A DNA stretch of 64,000 nucleotides from Blasia pusilla (lineage: Eukaryota; Marchantiophyta; Marchantiopsida; Blasiales). The stretch is from NCBI GenBank assembly GCA_050084515.1, contig CM114271.1, positions 54,498,001 to 54,562,000 of the forward strand. Reading direction: 5' to 3'. Position 1 is the first letter of the stretch; each line of letters opens with the position of its first letter. A model generated the notes under the pieces. It saw nothing but the letters and a program-made list of their open reading frames with translations. It did not search any database and had not been told where the DNA came from. Both the position numbers and the translations under genes were made by a program. Positions 1-12,059 of the stretch are shown here, one piece after another.

Positions 1-1118
1 TCCACAACATGCTACACATGAAAAGAATCTACACTCGTCACCATCACTGGACCCATCTAGCACCAGCTACTACCCGATACCAAGCACTCTCAATCACACA
101 CGACAAGTGCGGGAAAAGGGACTCGAATGGGTAACTTGACCACGCCCTCCAACCTGCTGCACCGTCAATATGCACTCCTCCACATGATATGACAATCTCC
201 GCCACATAACACTCCCCTCGACCAACATGTCGATCCTCCCATCAACAGATGCAGACAACCCGTCGGCATCATGCACACTGCCCCTCCATCGTAAACTCTC
301 GCAACCCTATCGCACCCCAAAACATCATGTCGCGCAAACCCCTATGTCTATCCCCACGCGCGGCATGTAACGTGACTCACCCTGGTCAGCTCCCACTCAT
401 GTCCGGCAAATCTCAACTCACGTTCGCCCGACTAACCTCGTATGTCCTGCCAACCACATATGCTACAACTATCCGACCGACTATGGTCGATGCTACCACG
501 TTGGAGAGGGGGGAAACTTGGGGGAACTTGGGTCCGCGGCCCTATGCGGGCCGCTTGGGCCCTAAATGCGCAAGGGGGGCGCCGTCCGCCGTCCCTCGCC
601 CGTGACCTAACCCTAGACCGGCCGCGACCTAGCTAGCCGTCTTTACTTAACAGCCCCCCGGCAGCTGCAAGACCCAAACTTTCCTTTCTTCTCTCTCTCG
701 ACACCCTCACTTGCGTACACCCGAAGCCCCACCACACGCTACACTCGGCTGTTGTCCCCCATCCATCCACACCGGCAAAATATGAGAAAAAACGGACAGC
801 GCTTCCGCCCACGGCCTTCTGAACAGAAAAATGACACAAAATGACACAAAATGTCACACACACGTCTCCAGGGGCTCCCGACCAAGGCAACTCGCTTGCC
901 TACCTGCAAACAACAAATTCCCACCAGCCCCCTGACATCTTTCTCATGTAAAAATAAAGAGTAGTAAAAACGGCACACCCGGCCTAAAACTCCACTCCTC
1001 AATCTACATCGGCATATCGAGCCTCGTCCACCCTGTGCTATCAAGGAATCCGGACGCTAGCACCCTAGTCCTAGCTCACACACATACAAGGGAGGTGCTC
1101 CAATGGCCCAACATGAGA
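1..1118. other. No gene recognised; GC-rich in the first 800 bp
   Basis: Several overlapping short reading frames exist, but none has a recognisable domain and they overlap each other on both strands. The 500-620 stretch is very G+C rich. It may be the flank or 5' part of the retroelement that follows, but I see no terminal repeat that proves this. Confidence 0.4.
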
Positions 1119-1310
1119 AAGATGGCTTAGGAAATCCATCTTCCTCTCTTATATAGGGTTGGGAAGAGCCAAAAGGCTCTTCCCTAAAATACCTTCTTCC
1201 CTTGGTAACTCGCGCACAAACAGGTTACCAGGGGCGGGTGACATGGTCAACAAGTCACCCGGCTGTAAAAGACCTCAACATGAAAGTTGTCAAGAACAAC
1301 GTTCTTGACA
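1119..1310 (+). other. Cluster of five consecutive stem-loops downstream of a TATA-like box
   Basis: Five inverted repeats follow each other. (1) AAGATGG 1119-1125 pairs with 1136-1142. (2) GGGAAGAGCC 1161-1170 pairs perfectly with 1175-1184 across an AAAA loop. (3) 1199-1209 pairs with 1224-1234 with one G-T pair. (4) CGGGTGAC 1235-1242 pairs with 1254-1261. (5) TGTCAAGAAC 1288-1297 pairs with 1301-1310 across a 3-nt loop. Stems 3 and 4 abut directly. A TATA-like TTATATAGG lies at 1149-1157, so stems 2-5 would fall in or near the start of a + strand transcript, just ahead of the LINE-like endonuclease frame. Seen directly: the pairings. Inferred: a structured RNA leader of the retroelement. 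Confidence 0.6.
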
Positions 1311-1339
1311 CAATGGACCTATTTTCAACCTCATCCGAC

Positions 1340-3050
1340 ACCGTGGGACAAAGTTACACTCAAGATAGTCCGCTGGCTCCTACGCCCTATCCACGATAGA
1401 TCTCGTCCTATCGGCTACTCGGATGTGACACCACTCACAAACAGCAAAAGCAAAGGACACGGTGGCCTGGCATGCTTGGTAGCACCATGGTTACAACCTT
1501 TTGTATCCATAGCCGACATTGATGAGGAGAAACACTTCCTCTGGATCAAGGTCAACAAAGAAGTGGGGTTACCGAAAGATCTCCTCATTGCTGTTTGCTA
1601 CCTCAGTCCCACTGTGCTCAAAAGAGAATTTCCGTATGAGGCTCTCTCTACATCTATTGAGCACCACATGCAGAGGGGAAATATCCTCCTAGTAGGAGAT
1701 TTCAACGGGAGAACGACCAACACTCAAGCTCCAATCTACATGTCAAACAACACCAACATGGAAGGGATTGATACTCAGTCGGCTGATGGGTCTCTCAGAG
1801 AAGTATTCTTCCCACACATGCAACGCAACTCAGTGGACAAGGAAAAAACAGCCAATGGAGAGAAACTTCTCCGACTTTGCTCAACACATTGTTTGGTTGC
1901 GCCAATGGCATGGCTATGTGGCCACAATCACGAGGTCGCACTTCCATTGGACACTCTGACTCCAACAAAGAAACCTCGACATCAGTGGTTGACTACCTGA
2001 TTGGGGAAGTGTATCAACTACCACATGTGGTTGCCAATGCGTTGGTCACACCCATTCTAGAATCTGATCATGAACCACTCTACTTTGACATCATGGTCTC
2101 CAAAACCATCCCAGAGGCTGCAGAAAAATTAACCCTGCCGACCAATTGTTGATACACTTTCCTTCAGGAAAAGGAAGATGAACTCATCACACTCGTCAAC
2201 AAGGCTCTTACAGAGTGCTCACCCACAATGAACACGACTGAGTTCAGCGACATCCTACATCAATGTTGCAGAAAAGTCCTACCTTTCCAACTGTCTCGAG
2301 GCAAACACATTAGATACACTTCTACGTTCTTCTCCCAACCCTCGTTTGACAAGGACTGCAAAGAGGCCCGCATGGAGCTGAATCACCGGCTGAGGGAGGA
2401 TCCACACTCTCCACACACTCGATTTTTGCAGAAAACTTACAAACGATTGGTACATAGGAAGAAACACAAATACATTGCCATCAAGATCACAGAGTTCACA
2501 GAATAGATGAAATACCAATCGCCCAAATTCTGGAGAATACTCAAGAATAGAGAGAACATCATTCCACTCCAGGATCTACAGATCTGGACCACATATGGTA
2601 CCCAACTTTACCACTCCAACACTGCCGCTCCCACCGACCCATGGACGAATGGGCTTCAGGATCTACCGGACCTCTTCACCATTGACGATGTCACATCAGG
2701 AATCAAAAGGCTACATAACAAACCAGAGGATGGCTTGGGGTGCCAGACTCAAATGTTCAAATTCGCAAGTGAGGCAATTGGCCCAACCTCACCGAGAATG
2801 TTCAATCGCAGATTCAACAGGGCTTCCCACCAGAATGGAAAATGAATACGATCTACCCACTCTTCAAGGCTGGAGAACCAATGATACCATCCAACTACAG
2901 AACGATCATGGTGAGCTCCCTCATGGTGGGCTACTGCTGGAAAGGAAAATCAGCGACTGGGTTGAAGAAAAGAAGGTGTGAGCTAGAGGACAAGCAGGTT
3001 TCCGATACTCACATAGCACCCTGGATCACCTTCTCATACTCCGCGTACTG
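1340..3050 (+). mobile_element. LINE-like non-LTR retrotransposon remnant (endonuclease plus pre-RT region)
   Basis: The frame at 1287-2000 encodes an endonuclease-like core with GNILLVGDFNGR, the metal-binding region of APE-type LINE endonucleases. After a frame change near 1880 the C-terminal EN signature appears (SVVDYLI, then ESDHEPLYFDI near 2060-2090). The frame at 2228-2506 is basic, and after a stop continues through 2507-2845 (FWRILKNRENI, FTIDDVTSGIKRLHNKPEDG), which resembles the linker and early RT region of LINE ORF2. At 2842-2960, YPLFKAGEP and PSNYRTIMVSSLM match RT motif 1. The catalytic RT part is missing: the element ends just before the (TC)n tract at 3092. Several frameshifts and stops make it non-functional. 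It is diverged from the LINE at 51-53 kb. Confidence 0.75.
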
Positions 3051-3087
3051 ATTGAAGAAACTTCCAAGTCGATAATTGGTCACAAGC

Positions 3088-4851
<1,764 letters not shown>

Positions 4852-5597
4852 GTGGGTGACTGTTCTCTGCCGCGGGTAAGAATTGCACACACACATACAC
4901 AATGGCGAATGTTCCCCTATTTGATCAATACTCATATACTGAGCATCATCAGATTGATCCTCCATACTCCTTTTCTTGTGATGAATGGAGGTGATGTTAT
5001 ATTTTGTGATGGTGCTTGTGGTCGCCATTTTCATTGGATTGGAGGTAGCATGCCCATCAACCCAGACAGTGGCAAGGGTAAGACATACATCCTTGTTGTG
5101 CTGCCTGGAAATCATGATTGGAGTGGACCTTGGGTATGTGACCTATGTGTTGATGATAGAGCCATTTGTTTCTCTTGTGGGCTAGTTGCTCGTGTTGTTG
5201 GGCATATTGAGTTTGAGACTCAACTCATCAAGTGTGCTCACCCAGATTGTTATTCCTTTTATCACCCGAGCTGTGTGAAGACCCGCTTGCTTGTTAGAGG
5301 ACTCTCGCAGACTCACCTTGAGGCTGACACAATGCCCAACCCTCTTGTTGTTCCTGATGCACTCATCTGCTCACGTCACTATTGTGATGCGTGCAAGATA
5401 TATTGTGTTGGTATATATGACTTAGTGTAGTGTCGTAGATGCCCCCGTGTTTGGTGTTATGGTCAGACCCCAGGAGGCAAGAGACACCTGCACAAAGGCT
5501 GTGATGTTAATGGCAAGTGGAATTTTGGTGAATGTTCGCTTGTGTATTGCCATCGTCATATAATTCTAGAGGGAAAGTATGTGCCTACTCGCGATTG
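4852..5597 (+). pseudogene. EDM2-like tandem PHD-finger cluster, broken
   Basis: The open frame 4852-5430 and its same-frame continuation past a TAG to about 5597 encode a dense Cys/His array. It begins with MNGGDVIFCDGACGRHFHW, then WVCDLC, then ICFSCG, IKCAHPDCYSFYHPSCV, ICSRHYCDAC, and after the stop CRRCPRVWCYG and VYCHRHIILEGKYVPTRD. This order (PHD finger, CFxCG finger, FYHPxCV, CRRCP, YCxxH...PxRD) is what I know from plant EDM2 (Enhanced Downy Mildew 2) proteins. These bind histone marks and control heterochromatin at intronic transposons. The stop at 5428-5430 interrupts the module. The N-terminal 40 residues before the first finger look non-homologous, so the ATG is probably fortuitous. 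EDM2's own methyltransferase-like domain was not found. It lies about 430 bp upstream of the gypsy DNMT domain in the same orientation. Captured host fragment or host pseudogene is inference. Confidence 0.6.
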
Positions 5598-5999
5598 AAC
5601 CTATATTCGTGTAATAGATGTAACAGAGACTTTAACGTCAATTGATTTAGCAAGTTAGGCCACTACATTTTGGGATTTAGGATTGAGTATTTAGAAGAAA
5701 ATGTTTGCCCCGTGGTGGCTTTAAATGCAATGTCTTAAATGAAGGAGGTGATATCAATGTGTATACTCCTATAGCATCCAAAATGCTATAATCTCTCGCA
5801 AAGAATTGCTTTGGATGTGATCTGTGGTGTTGTATTCTCTGTTGTGGTTTGTATAACATGTTCCTGTGTGTATCCCCATAGTTTCCAATGTTGACCTGTA
5901 CTAGAGCTAGTATCAGATTGGTTGAAAAGAGGGGTGAAGAAGAGAATGATGAGCCTATCTGTGTTTTAGGTTAGATGGGCAGACACTAGCGGACCTGCG
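5598..5999. other. Spacer between PHD remnant and DNMT domain
   Basis: No coding signal. In gypsy copy 2 the protease lies about 0.4-0.75 kb upstream of the methyltransferase. No protease was found in the corresponding position here, so copy 1 is truncated or rearranged at its 5' side. Confidence 0.45.
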
Positions 6000-6024
6000 T
6001 CTGAAATTTTTTGCAATTGTGGAA

Positions 6025-6900
6025 TTTGATTTTGATTTCTGGGACTTCAGGCTCCTTGGTAGAATGCACTAGAGCGAGTGCAGCAGTACTTGTATGTGTA
6101 CTCAGGGGTACCAGAGTTCCTTACCGAGGGATATTTCGTTGCTAGGGGCGCAAGACTTAGAGCAGGTAGGGACCGTTGATTTGGTCATTGCCAGTTGGCC
6201 ATGTCAGGGCCAATCGAGTGTTGGACGAGGCAGCGGGTTGGCTGACACTCAGTCCAGGTTGTTTTGGGAGATGTTAGGGGTCTTACGGCACTTGCAGGAG
6301 CACCAGTCTTGTTCTCCAGCCTACATTCTAGAGAATGTGCCGATCTTAGGAGACTCCACGTCACGGGTGGTCACGGGTGCTCATCAAGTGCGTGCTTGGA
6401 TCGGCCCAGGAGTGTTCTTGGATGGGGTAAGTGTAGGTTCTAGAGCCCATCGCCCGCGTCTATGATGGACCAACTTTATGCCCCATGGGGTGTTACGGAG
6501 GGCGTATGCGAGAGTGGAGCACCCCTCCCATTTGTTAGTGGATTCCATTCTGGATCCAGGTCATTGCTCACAGGCAGTGAGGCATGATGATCGACCACCG
6601 TTGACTGTGGTCAACAGGGTAGGCAAGCCGCGGGCAGCCTTTCCCCCGTTTATGAGTTTTCCCGCTTCCTATTCATACAAGGAGGCCGGTCCTGGCTTGG
6701 TTTGGGATGACCATGTTCAGCGGTTGGTGGAGCCCAACGCCAATGAGAGAGAGCAAGCGATGGGATTCCCCATAGGAGTGACGGTAGTACTGTCAGTGTC
6801 AAAGGCATCACGACGCCATGTCTTGGATCAGGCGATGGACTTGAAATGCTTGACATGGATCCTCATCTTGGGAGTGGCTGATCAACACCGTATGAGATCG
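6025..6900 (+). pseudogene. DNMT3-like C5 cytosine methyltransferase domain of gypsy copy 1
   Basis: C5-methyltransferase motifs occur in the unrearranged (DNMT1/DNMT3) order. A degraded motif I region near 6030-6090 lacks about 90 bp compared with copy 2. The open frame 6094-6465 contains DLVIASWPCQGQS with the motif IV catalytic Pro-Cys intact, then GLADTQSRLFWEM, then motif VI AYILENV with the Glu-Asn-Val intact. GSRAHRPRL follows, then a TGA, then WTN, which resembles motif VIII of DNMT3. The frame 6478-6903 carries the target-recognition region and NEREQAMGFPIG, like motif IX. DNMT3 enzymes add methyl groups to CG and other cytosines de novo. This copy cannot make an intact enzyme because of the motif I deletion, the stop at about 6463 and later frame changes. 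The domain order argues against a DRM-type plant enzyme, whose motifs are circularly permuted. Confidence 0.75.
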
Positions 6901-7217
6901 TGACAGATCATAGTGGTTGCGTTGGTGAGCCCCATGCCTACCGAGACGGTGGAGGCAGTGGCTTGGGGCGAGACCCGAGGAGATCTACACACGATGGGAG
7001 ATCGGGAGAGACTCCCTTGGACTTCTTGGGATGTTTTGCAGGTACGCCAGGAGATGATAGCCACATCATCGAGCATAATTCTGGGCACTATAGGTGGAGG
7101 AGATCAGAATTTTCAATTGGCTGTAGGAGAGCGGTTGGGTGTTGTTGTTTGAGACGGGGTTGCACCATAGCAACCACTGATACCCGCGCCGGAGAGTCCT
7201 ACCACAGTCATGATGGA

Positions 7218-7888
7218 GACTTGGGAGCCAGATATGGGCCCTAAGTTGACAGGAGGAGAGCGGCGCCGGATACATCAGTTCCTCAAGAGTTATAGGAGCT
7301 GCTTTGCATTTAGCATGGAGGCTTTGGGTACGCTGAAGGGACCGGGGATTGGCATTGAGTTGTCGAGTGATACGTTGATCATCTGACGACCCTACAGGTA
7401 CAGTGATATGGAGAGGGCTCTGATTCAGAGTAGGAGCGAGGACTTGGTGGGAGCAGGACTAGTGGAGATGTCGGATGGGAAGTCTGCATCTGCCACTGTC
7501 ATGCCCGCCAAGAAGGATGTGCATGGCAACTAGATGGATAGGCGGATGTGTGGGGATTACCGACCTATCAATTCGCAGATGAAGTCCGATAGGCATGCCA
7601 TGCCCACCCTTGAGGAGATCTTTGATGCGATTGGTCACGCAAAGGTCTTCAGTTCATTGGATTTGCGAGCCGGATACCATCAGTTGCCTATCAGATTGGA
7701 GGACAGGAAAAAGAGAACATTTTGGGGCATCGATCCTCGCGGGAAGGATTGTTTGTACCATTGACGGTTCTTACCATTTGGGTTAAAGAACGCCCCGGTT
7801 GAGTTTCAGACGGTCATGGATATGATCTTGGCTGGTCTGGATTTTGCTAGGTGTTATATTGATGACATCATAGTCTTTAGTCATGGAT
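7218..7888 (+). pseudogene. Ty3/gypsy reverse transcriptase of copy 1
   Basis: Begins with an entry region (GPKLTGGERRRIHQFLKSY, near 7230-7290), then RPYRYSDMERALIQ, then MPAKKDVHGN followed by an in-frame TAG. MCGDYRPIN, DLRAGYHQLPIR and KKRTFWGID come next, then a TGA, then LPFGLKNAP. It ends with the catalytic motif YIDDIIVFS near 7856-7885 (the IDD form of the gypsy YxDD box). Three or more in-frame stops make it dead. Sequence after the catalytic motif does not continue into thumb or RNase H, so the 3' half was lost. Confidence 0.85.
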
Positions 7889-8092
7889 GTGTCCTAGATG
7901 TACATAGAGGAGATACTAGGTAGGTTTCGATTCCGACTTTTTCTGTGACATGGATGACAGAAAGACGACTAACGATGGGGCCACATGAGCACCCAGCCTT
8001 TTGGCTCTTTGCGTCCTAGAGATGTATGTCGTGGTAGGTAGGGATAGATGGCTATCTGGAGTTAGAGGGACCTAACCACCAGCAAGGGGGCG
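7889..8092. other. Unassigned spacer between RT remnant and LTR-like repeat
   Basis: No similarity to the rest of the gypsy element and no open frame of note. Confidence 0.4.
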
Positions 8093-8220
8093 ATTGGAGA
8101 TATTTTGGTACTTCTCGCCTATGTGTATGGATGCCATGAGTTAGCATGGGATCGTGTGTGTTTGTGTGTGTGTTCAATGATAGTGATGTATGTTGTGTAG
8201 CGATGTGTATGCGTACGACA
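8093..8220 (+). repeat. 128-bp direct-repeat unit; likely 3' end of an LTR
   Basis: It starts ATTGGAGATATTTTGG and ends TGTATGCGTACGACA. It matches 8733-8860 almost base for base. Since 8733-8860 looks like the 3' end of the LTR at 8232-8860, this unit is probably the end of a second, truncated LTR lying just upstream in the same orientation. Confidence 0.7.
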
Positions 8221-8231
8221 ACTTTCACGAC

Positions 8232-8860
8232 TGTTAGGATAGATTGGTGGGATCTAACAGAGCGTCTGCATGAGTAGTGGAGGATAGGCCCAACAAGTCG
8301 AGGATGACCTGTTGAGGCCCCGAGAAACCTTAGAGAGCAGGTTTCCCCTTCATTTCTGATCATTTGGAGCCATATAGAGAAACTTACTATTTCGGGTAAG
8401 TTTCCATATCGAGGACAGTTGACTTTCCACTTTTGGAAGTGGCCCTTGACCCGCTACAGTAGGTCAAGAGCCAAGGAGGTGACTTGCGAGCATAGGTTAT
8501 CATTGAGAGGGCTTGGAAGAGGGAAGGGGGTATACCTCCAAGAGAGAGAGCTTGAGAGCTCATTCTCTCTTTGTAACCTCTTAGCATAAAGCGGCGGAGC
8601 TATGGTCCCTTGCCTTGTGAGTGTAACCCAAGCCTCTCATTAGGAGAGTGGGTTTGGTTTGACATGAGAGAGAATGCACACCTTTGAGAGCTATGGTGTG
8701 AGATGGTGTAGAGAGAGATTGGATCTTACTTTATTGGAGATATTTTGGTACTTCTCGCCTCTATGTATGGATGCCATGAGTTAGCATGGGATCGTGTGTG
8801 TTTTTGTGTGTGTTCGATGACAGCGATGTATGTTGTGTAGCGATGTGTATGCACACGACA
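8232..8860 (+). repeat. Gypsy LTR (about 629 bp), + orientation
   Basis: It begins TGTTAGGATAGAT and ends GCACACGACA, giving canonical TG...CA ends. The first 500 bp are found in reverse complement at 16157-16672, at the 5' end of gypsy copy 2. The start and end, with the middle deleted, recur at 37218-37410. The 5' boundary is supported because two independent copies start at TGTTA. It may be the 3' LTR of copy 1 or a solo LTR. No clear target-site duplication was found. Confidence 0.65.
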
Positions 8861-8869
8861 CATCTATCT

Positions 8870-9400
8870 AACTCGAGCATGGATTACGGCTCAAACCATC
8901 TGCATCTTGGTTGAGCGTCTCAGGTATATGCACCACGTGGAAGTCATAGTCCTACAACAAAAGAGCCCACCTCGCAAGCTTCTCTGTAAGATTTTTCGAC
9001 TCCATCAACCACTTAAGTGGCTAATGATCAGTAATGATGGTAAAGGCGTTGCCGAATAAATAACACCTGAAATGTGCAACAGCCCACACTGCAGCCTAGC
9101 ACTTACGCTCGTACGAGCTATACTTTGCCTCCACAGGATTGTTTGAGCGACTAGCGTAAGCCACCATGAACTCTCTACCCTCATCATCATGTTGGGTGAG
9201 CATGGCTCCAAGCCCCAACATGCTCCAATCAGTATGCAATTGGAAAGGATGCCCCCTCATAGGTCTCATCAATATGGGTGCGAACGTCAATCGGTCCTTG
9301 AGCAGTTGAAATGCTCTCTTATGCTCATCCCCGTAGTGCCACTTCTGATCCACCTTGGTCAGCAAGGTCAACGGCTTTGCAATCAAACTGAAACCCTTGA
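8870..9400 (-). pseudogene. RNase H domain of gypsy copy 2
   Basis: The frame 9096-9386 reads LTLLTKVDQKWHYGDEHKRAF, the RT/RH connector, then LHTDWSMLGLGAML with the first catalytic Asp. Next comes YASRSNNPVEAKYSSYERKC with the conserved Glu. After a frame change, 9005-8870 reads LARWALLL then a stop, then DYDFHVVHIPETLNQDADGLSRNP, the usual C-terminal end of gypsy RNase H with the last Asp (ADGLSR). Homology ends at about 8870, where the next LTR begins. Confidence 0.85.
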
Positions 9401-9599
9401 CGTACCGTCAATAGAAGTTCGCCAATCCCATGAATGCACGCACTCGACTCATATTTATAGGGCGTGGAATGCATGAAATAGCCTCTACCTTCGTGTATTA
9501 CACACCAAGGCCCCTTGGGTATATCGTATGACCCAGGTACTCAATCTGGTCTTAGAAACTTGCACTTGCCTAGATGTAGCTTCAACCCGTGTAACTGCA

Positions 9600-10330
9600 A
9601 TCGTAGAAACACCTCCTCCAGATGTCGCTCATGCTCCTCAATTGTGGCACTGAAGACTACAATGTCATCAATATAATACCTAGCAAAGTCCAGACCCGCC
9701 AAGATCCTATCCATGATCCTCTAAAAGTGAGCCGGAGCATTCTTTAACTCAAATGGTAAGAACCGCCACTCATACAAGCAATCTTTCCCGTAAGAATCGA
9801 TGCCCCAAAATATCATCTTCTGCCTATCCTCCAATCTAATAGACAACTGATGGCATCCGGCTTGAAGATCTAACAAACTAAAGACCTTTGCATGCCCAAT
9901 AGCATCAAAGATCTCCTCAGGAATGGGCATGGCATATCTATTGGACGTCGTCTGCCAATTGATAGGTCGGTAATCTCCACACATCCACCTATCCGTCTAG
10001 TTGCCATGCACATCCTTCTTGGCGGGCATGATAGTGGCATATGCATACTCTCCATGCGACATGTCCACTAGTCTTGCTCCAACCAAGTCCTAGCTCCTAC
10101 TCTGAATCAGAGCCCTCTCTATGTCACTGTACCTATAGGGTCGTCGGAAGATCGGCATGTTGCTCGACAACTCAATGCGGATCCTTGGACCCTTCAGCTT
10201 ACCCAAATTATGCATGCTCAATGCAAAATAGCTCCTACACCTCCTAAGGAACTGATGTATCCGGCGCCGCTCTTCTCTTGTCAACTTAGGGCCCATATCT
10301 TGCTCCCAAGTCTCCATCGCGATTTTGGTA
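9600..10330 (-). pseudogene. Ty3/gypsy reverse transcriptase of copy 2
   Basis: Frame 10090-10317 gives LTREERRRIHQFLRRCRSYF and FRRPYRYSDIERALIQSRS. Frame 9721-9984 gives MCGDYRPIN, DLQAGCHQLSIRLED and FLPFELKNAPAHF. Downstream on the - strand the catalytic box YYIDDIVVF lies near 9660, followed by ATIEEHERHLEEVFLRLQ. Stops lie in NWTDR-type and other conserved places. The order matches copy 1 exactly, with RT starting about 0.5 kb after the end of the methyltransferase module. Confidence 0.85.
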
Positions 10331-10779
10331 GGGCTCTCTGGCGTGGGTGTCGGTGGTTGCTATGGTGCAACCCCATCTCGGACAAAAGAACTCGACTGCT
10401 CTCTTGCAACCAACTGTAAAATCAGATCTCCTCCACATGCAGTACCCGGAACCACGCTCGATGTTGTTATCATCTCTCGGCGTACCTGCAAAACATCCCA
10501 AGAAGTCAAAGGGTATCTCTCTCGATCACCCATGGTGTATCGATCTCCTCGAGTCTCACCCCCAGCCACTGCATCAACCGTCTCGGTAAGTATGGGGCTC
10601 ACCAACGTAACATCTGTGATCTGTCGTATCCGTAAACGACGCTACTTAGCTATTCCTAAGCTTAAAATCCATGTCAAGCGGTTAGGTCCATCGCCTGATC
10701 CAAGATATGACATTGTGATGCCTCTCATAGTGACGATACTGCCGTCACTCCTGTGAGGAATCCGATCGCTCGCTCTCAC

Positions 10780-11700
10780 TCATGGGCGTTGGGCTCCACC
10801 AACCGTTGTACCAGGTCATCCCAAACCCAAAAGACAGAAATCGAAGCCTCTTATTCTCTTGTAATGTAAACACACTTGGAAATTGCATCAATCTTAACAC
10901 TGTTTGGATGCAAAACCATATTGAAAACCACTCGGCCTACTTGAATGCATAAGAAGCGGGAAAACTCACAAACCTAGGGAAGGCTGCCCGTGGCATGCTA
11001 ATCCTGTTGACCACAATCAATGGAGGTTGATCATCGTGTTGTACTGCCTGTGACCAACGATGTGGATCCATAATAGAATCCACCAACAAATTGGAGGGGC
11101 GCTCCACTCTCGCATATGCCCTCCGCAAAACCTCATATGGCACCAAGTTGATCCACCAAAGACACAAGCATTATGCTTGTGAACCCACACTTGCCACATC
11201 CAACAACACTGTCGGGCCAATCCATGCATACACCTGATGTGCACTCGTCACCACGCGGGACCTCGAATCGCCCAAAATCATCATATTCTCTAGAATGTAT
11301 GCTAGAGAACGAGACTGATGCTCTTGTAAATGTTGCAAGATCCGCATCATCTCACAAAAAAACCTAGATTGAGAGTCAGCTAATCCGCTATCTGATCCAA
11401 CATTCGATTGGCCCTGATACGGCCAACTAGCAATGACCAAATCTATGGTCCCTACCTGCTCCAAGTCCTGCGCTCCCAACAATGAAATATCCCTCAGTAG
11501 AGAACTCTCGAACACGTAGATGGCGGACGCAGAAAACAAGTCGGGAAATTGAAGGTGTAGTTGCGCCACATGGTAAAGTGAAGCGCGCCTCGCAACATCA
11601 TCAATCTCAACGTATAGGTATTGTTGCACGCGTACTCCTGCCTATAAAACAGCAACTAAGCCAGTACTGATCCCTCCAAAGAGATCCAACACCCAAATAC
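10780..11700 (-). pseudogene. DNMT3-like C5 cytosine methyltransferase domain of gypsy copy 2
   Basis: Motif I is well preserved in one frame near 11690-11640 (WVLDLFGGISTGLVAVL). A TAG follows, then AGVRVQQYLYVEIDDVARR, whose VEID acidic residue is the usual ribose contact for S-adenosylmethionine. Motif IV reads DLVIASWPYQGQS: the catalytic Cys is changed to Tyr. Motif VI reads AYILENM. The frame 10937-11167 gives the target-recognition region (LRRAYARVERPSNLLVDSI). An extra stretch at about 10830-10935 then interrupts the frame before EPNAHE and GFLTGVTAV (motif IX remnant). It is therefore dead by catalytic substitution as well as by stops. Compared with copy 1 it keeps motif I, which copy 1 lost. 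Confidence 0.8.
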
Positions 11701-12059
11701 CTTCCTCTGGGATGCACCACACAATCCAAAGGGATCATAGTAGCACTCCCGGATACCTCGGGTTCCTCTAACCTGTCACGCTTTGGTGCAAACTTCTCAC
11801 TCCACGCGGTCTGTACATGCTCAATGGCTAAGCAGCGGAGCTCCTCAGTCAAGCCCCAAAGCGGCACCTCTCCTCCATGGAATGATGTGGCTACCATGAC
11901 ACTCCTCTCCATAGAAATGTTAGGAACAGGAGTGTCCTTTGCATGGACATGTCCCTCAATCAAATCACTAGGCCAAGTGATGGCGCTGCTAAATGTTGCT
12001 AAGGTCGCCATCTCTCTTGGCCGTCGCTCGATCACTCCAGCGATGAATCGGACGAGTAA

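Larger units (their letters stand above)
6000..7890 (+). mobile_element. Ty3/gypsy retrotransposon copy 1 (DNMT3-like domain plus RT), 5'- and 3'-truncated
   Basis: Two modules lie in the order DNMT-like domain then reverse transcriptase on the + strand. The same order, with 80%-plus looking similarity by eye, occurs on the - strand in copy 2. This shows that both domains belong to one element family. Gag, protease, RNase H and integrase are absent. RT homology stops right after the catalytic motif near 7888, and unrelated sequence runs to the LTR-like repeat at 8093. Stops and frameshifts are spread through both modules. Confidence 0.8.

Noticed and set aside
249-636. Overlapping frames in the first kilobase
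   Set aside because: No domain, overlapping frames on the same strand, GC-rich composition gives long chance frames.
6000-6900. Plant DRM-type methyltransferase
   Set aside because: DRM has motifs in permuted order (VI-IX-X then I-IV); here motif I precedes IV and VI, best seen in copy 2.
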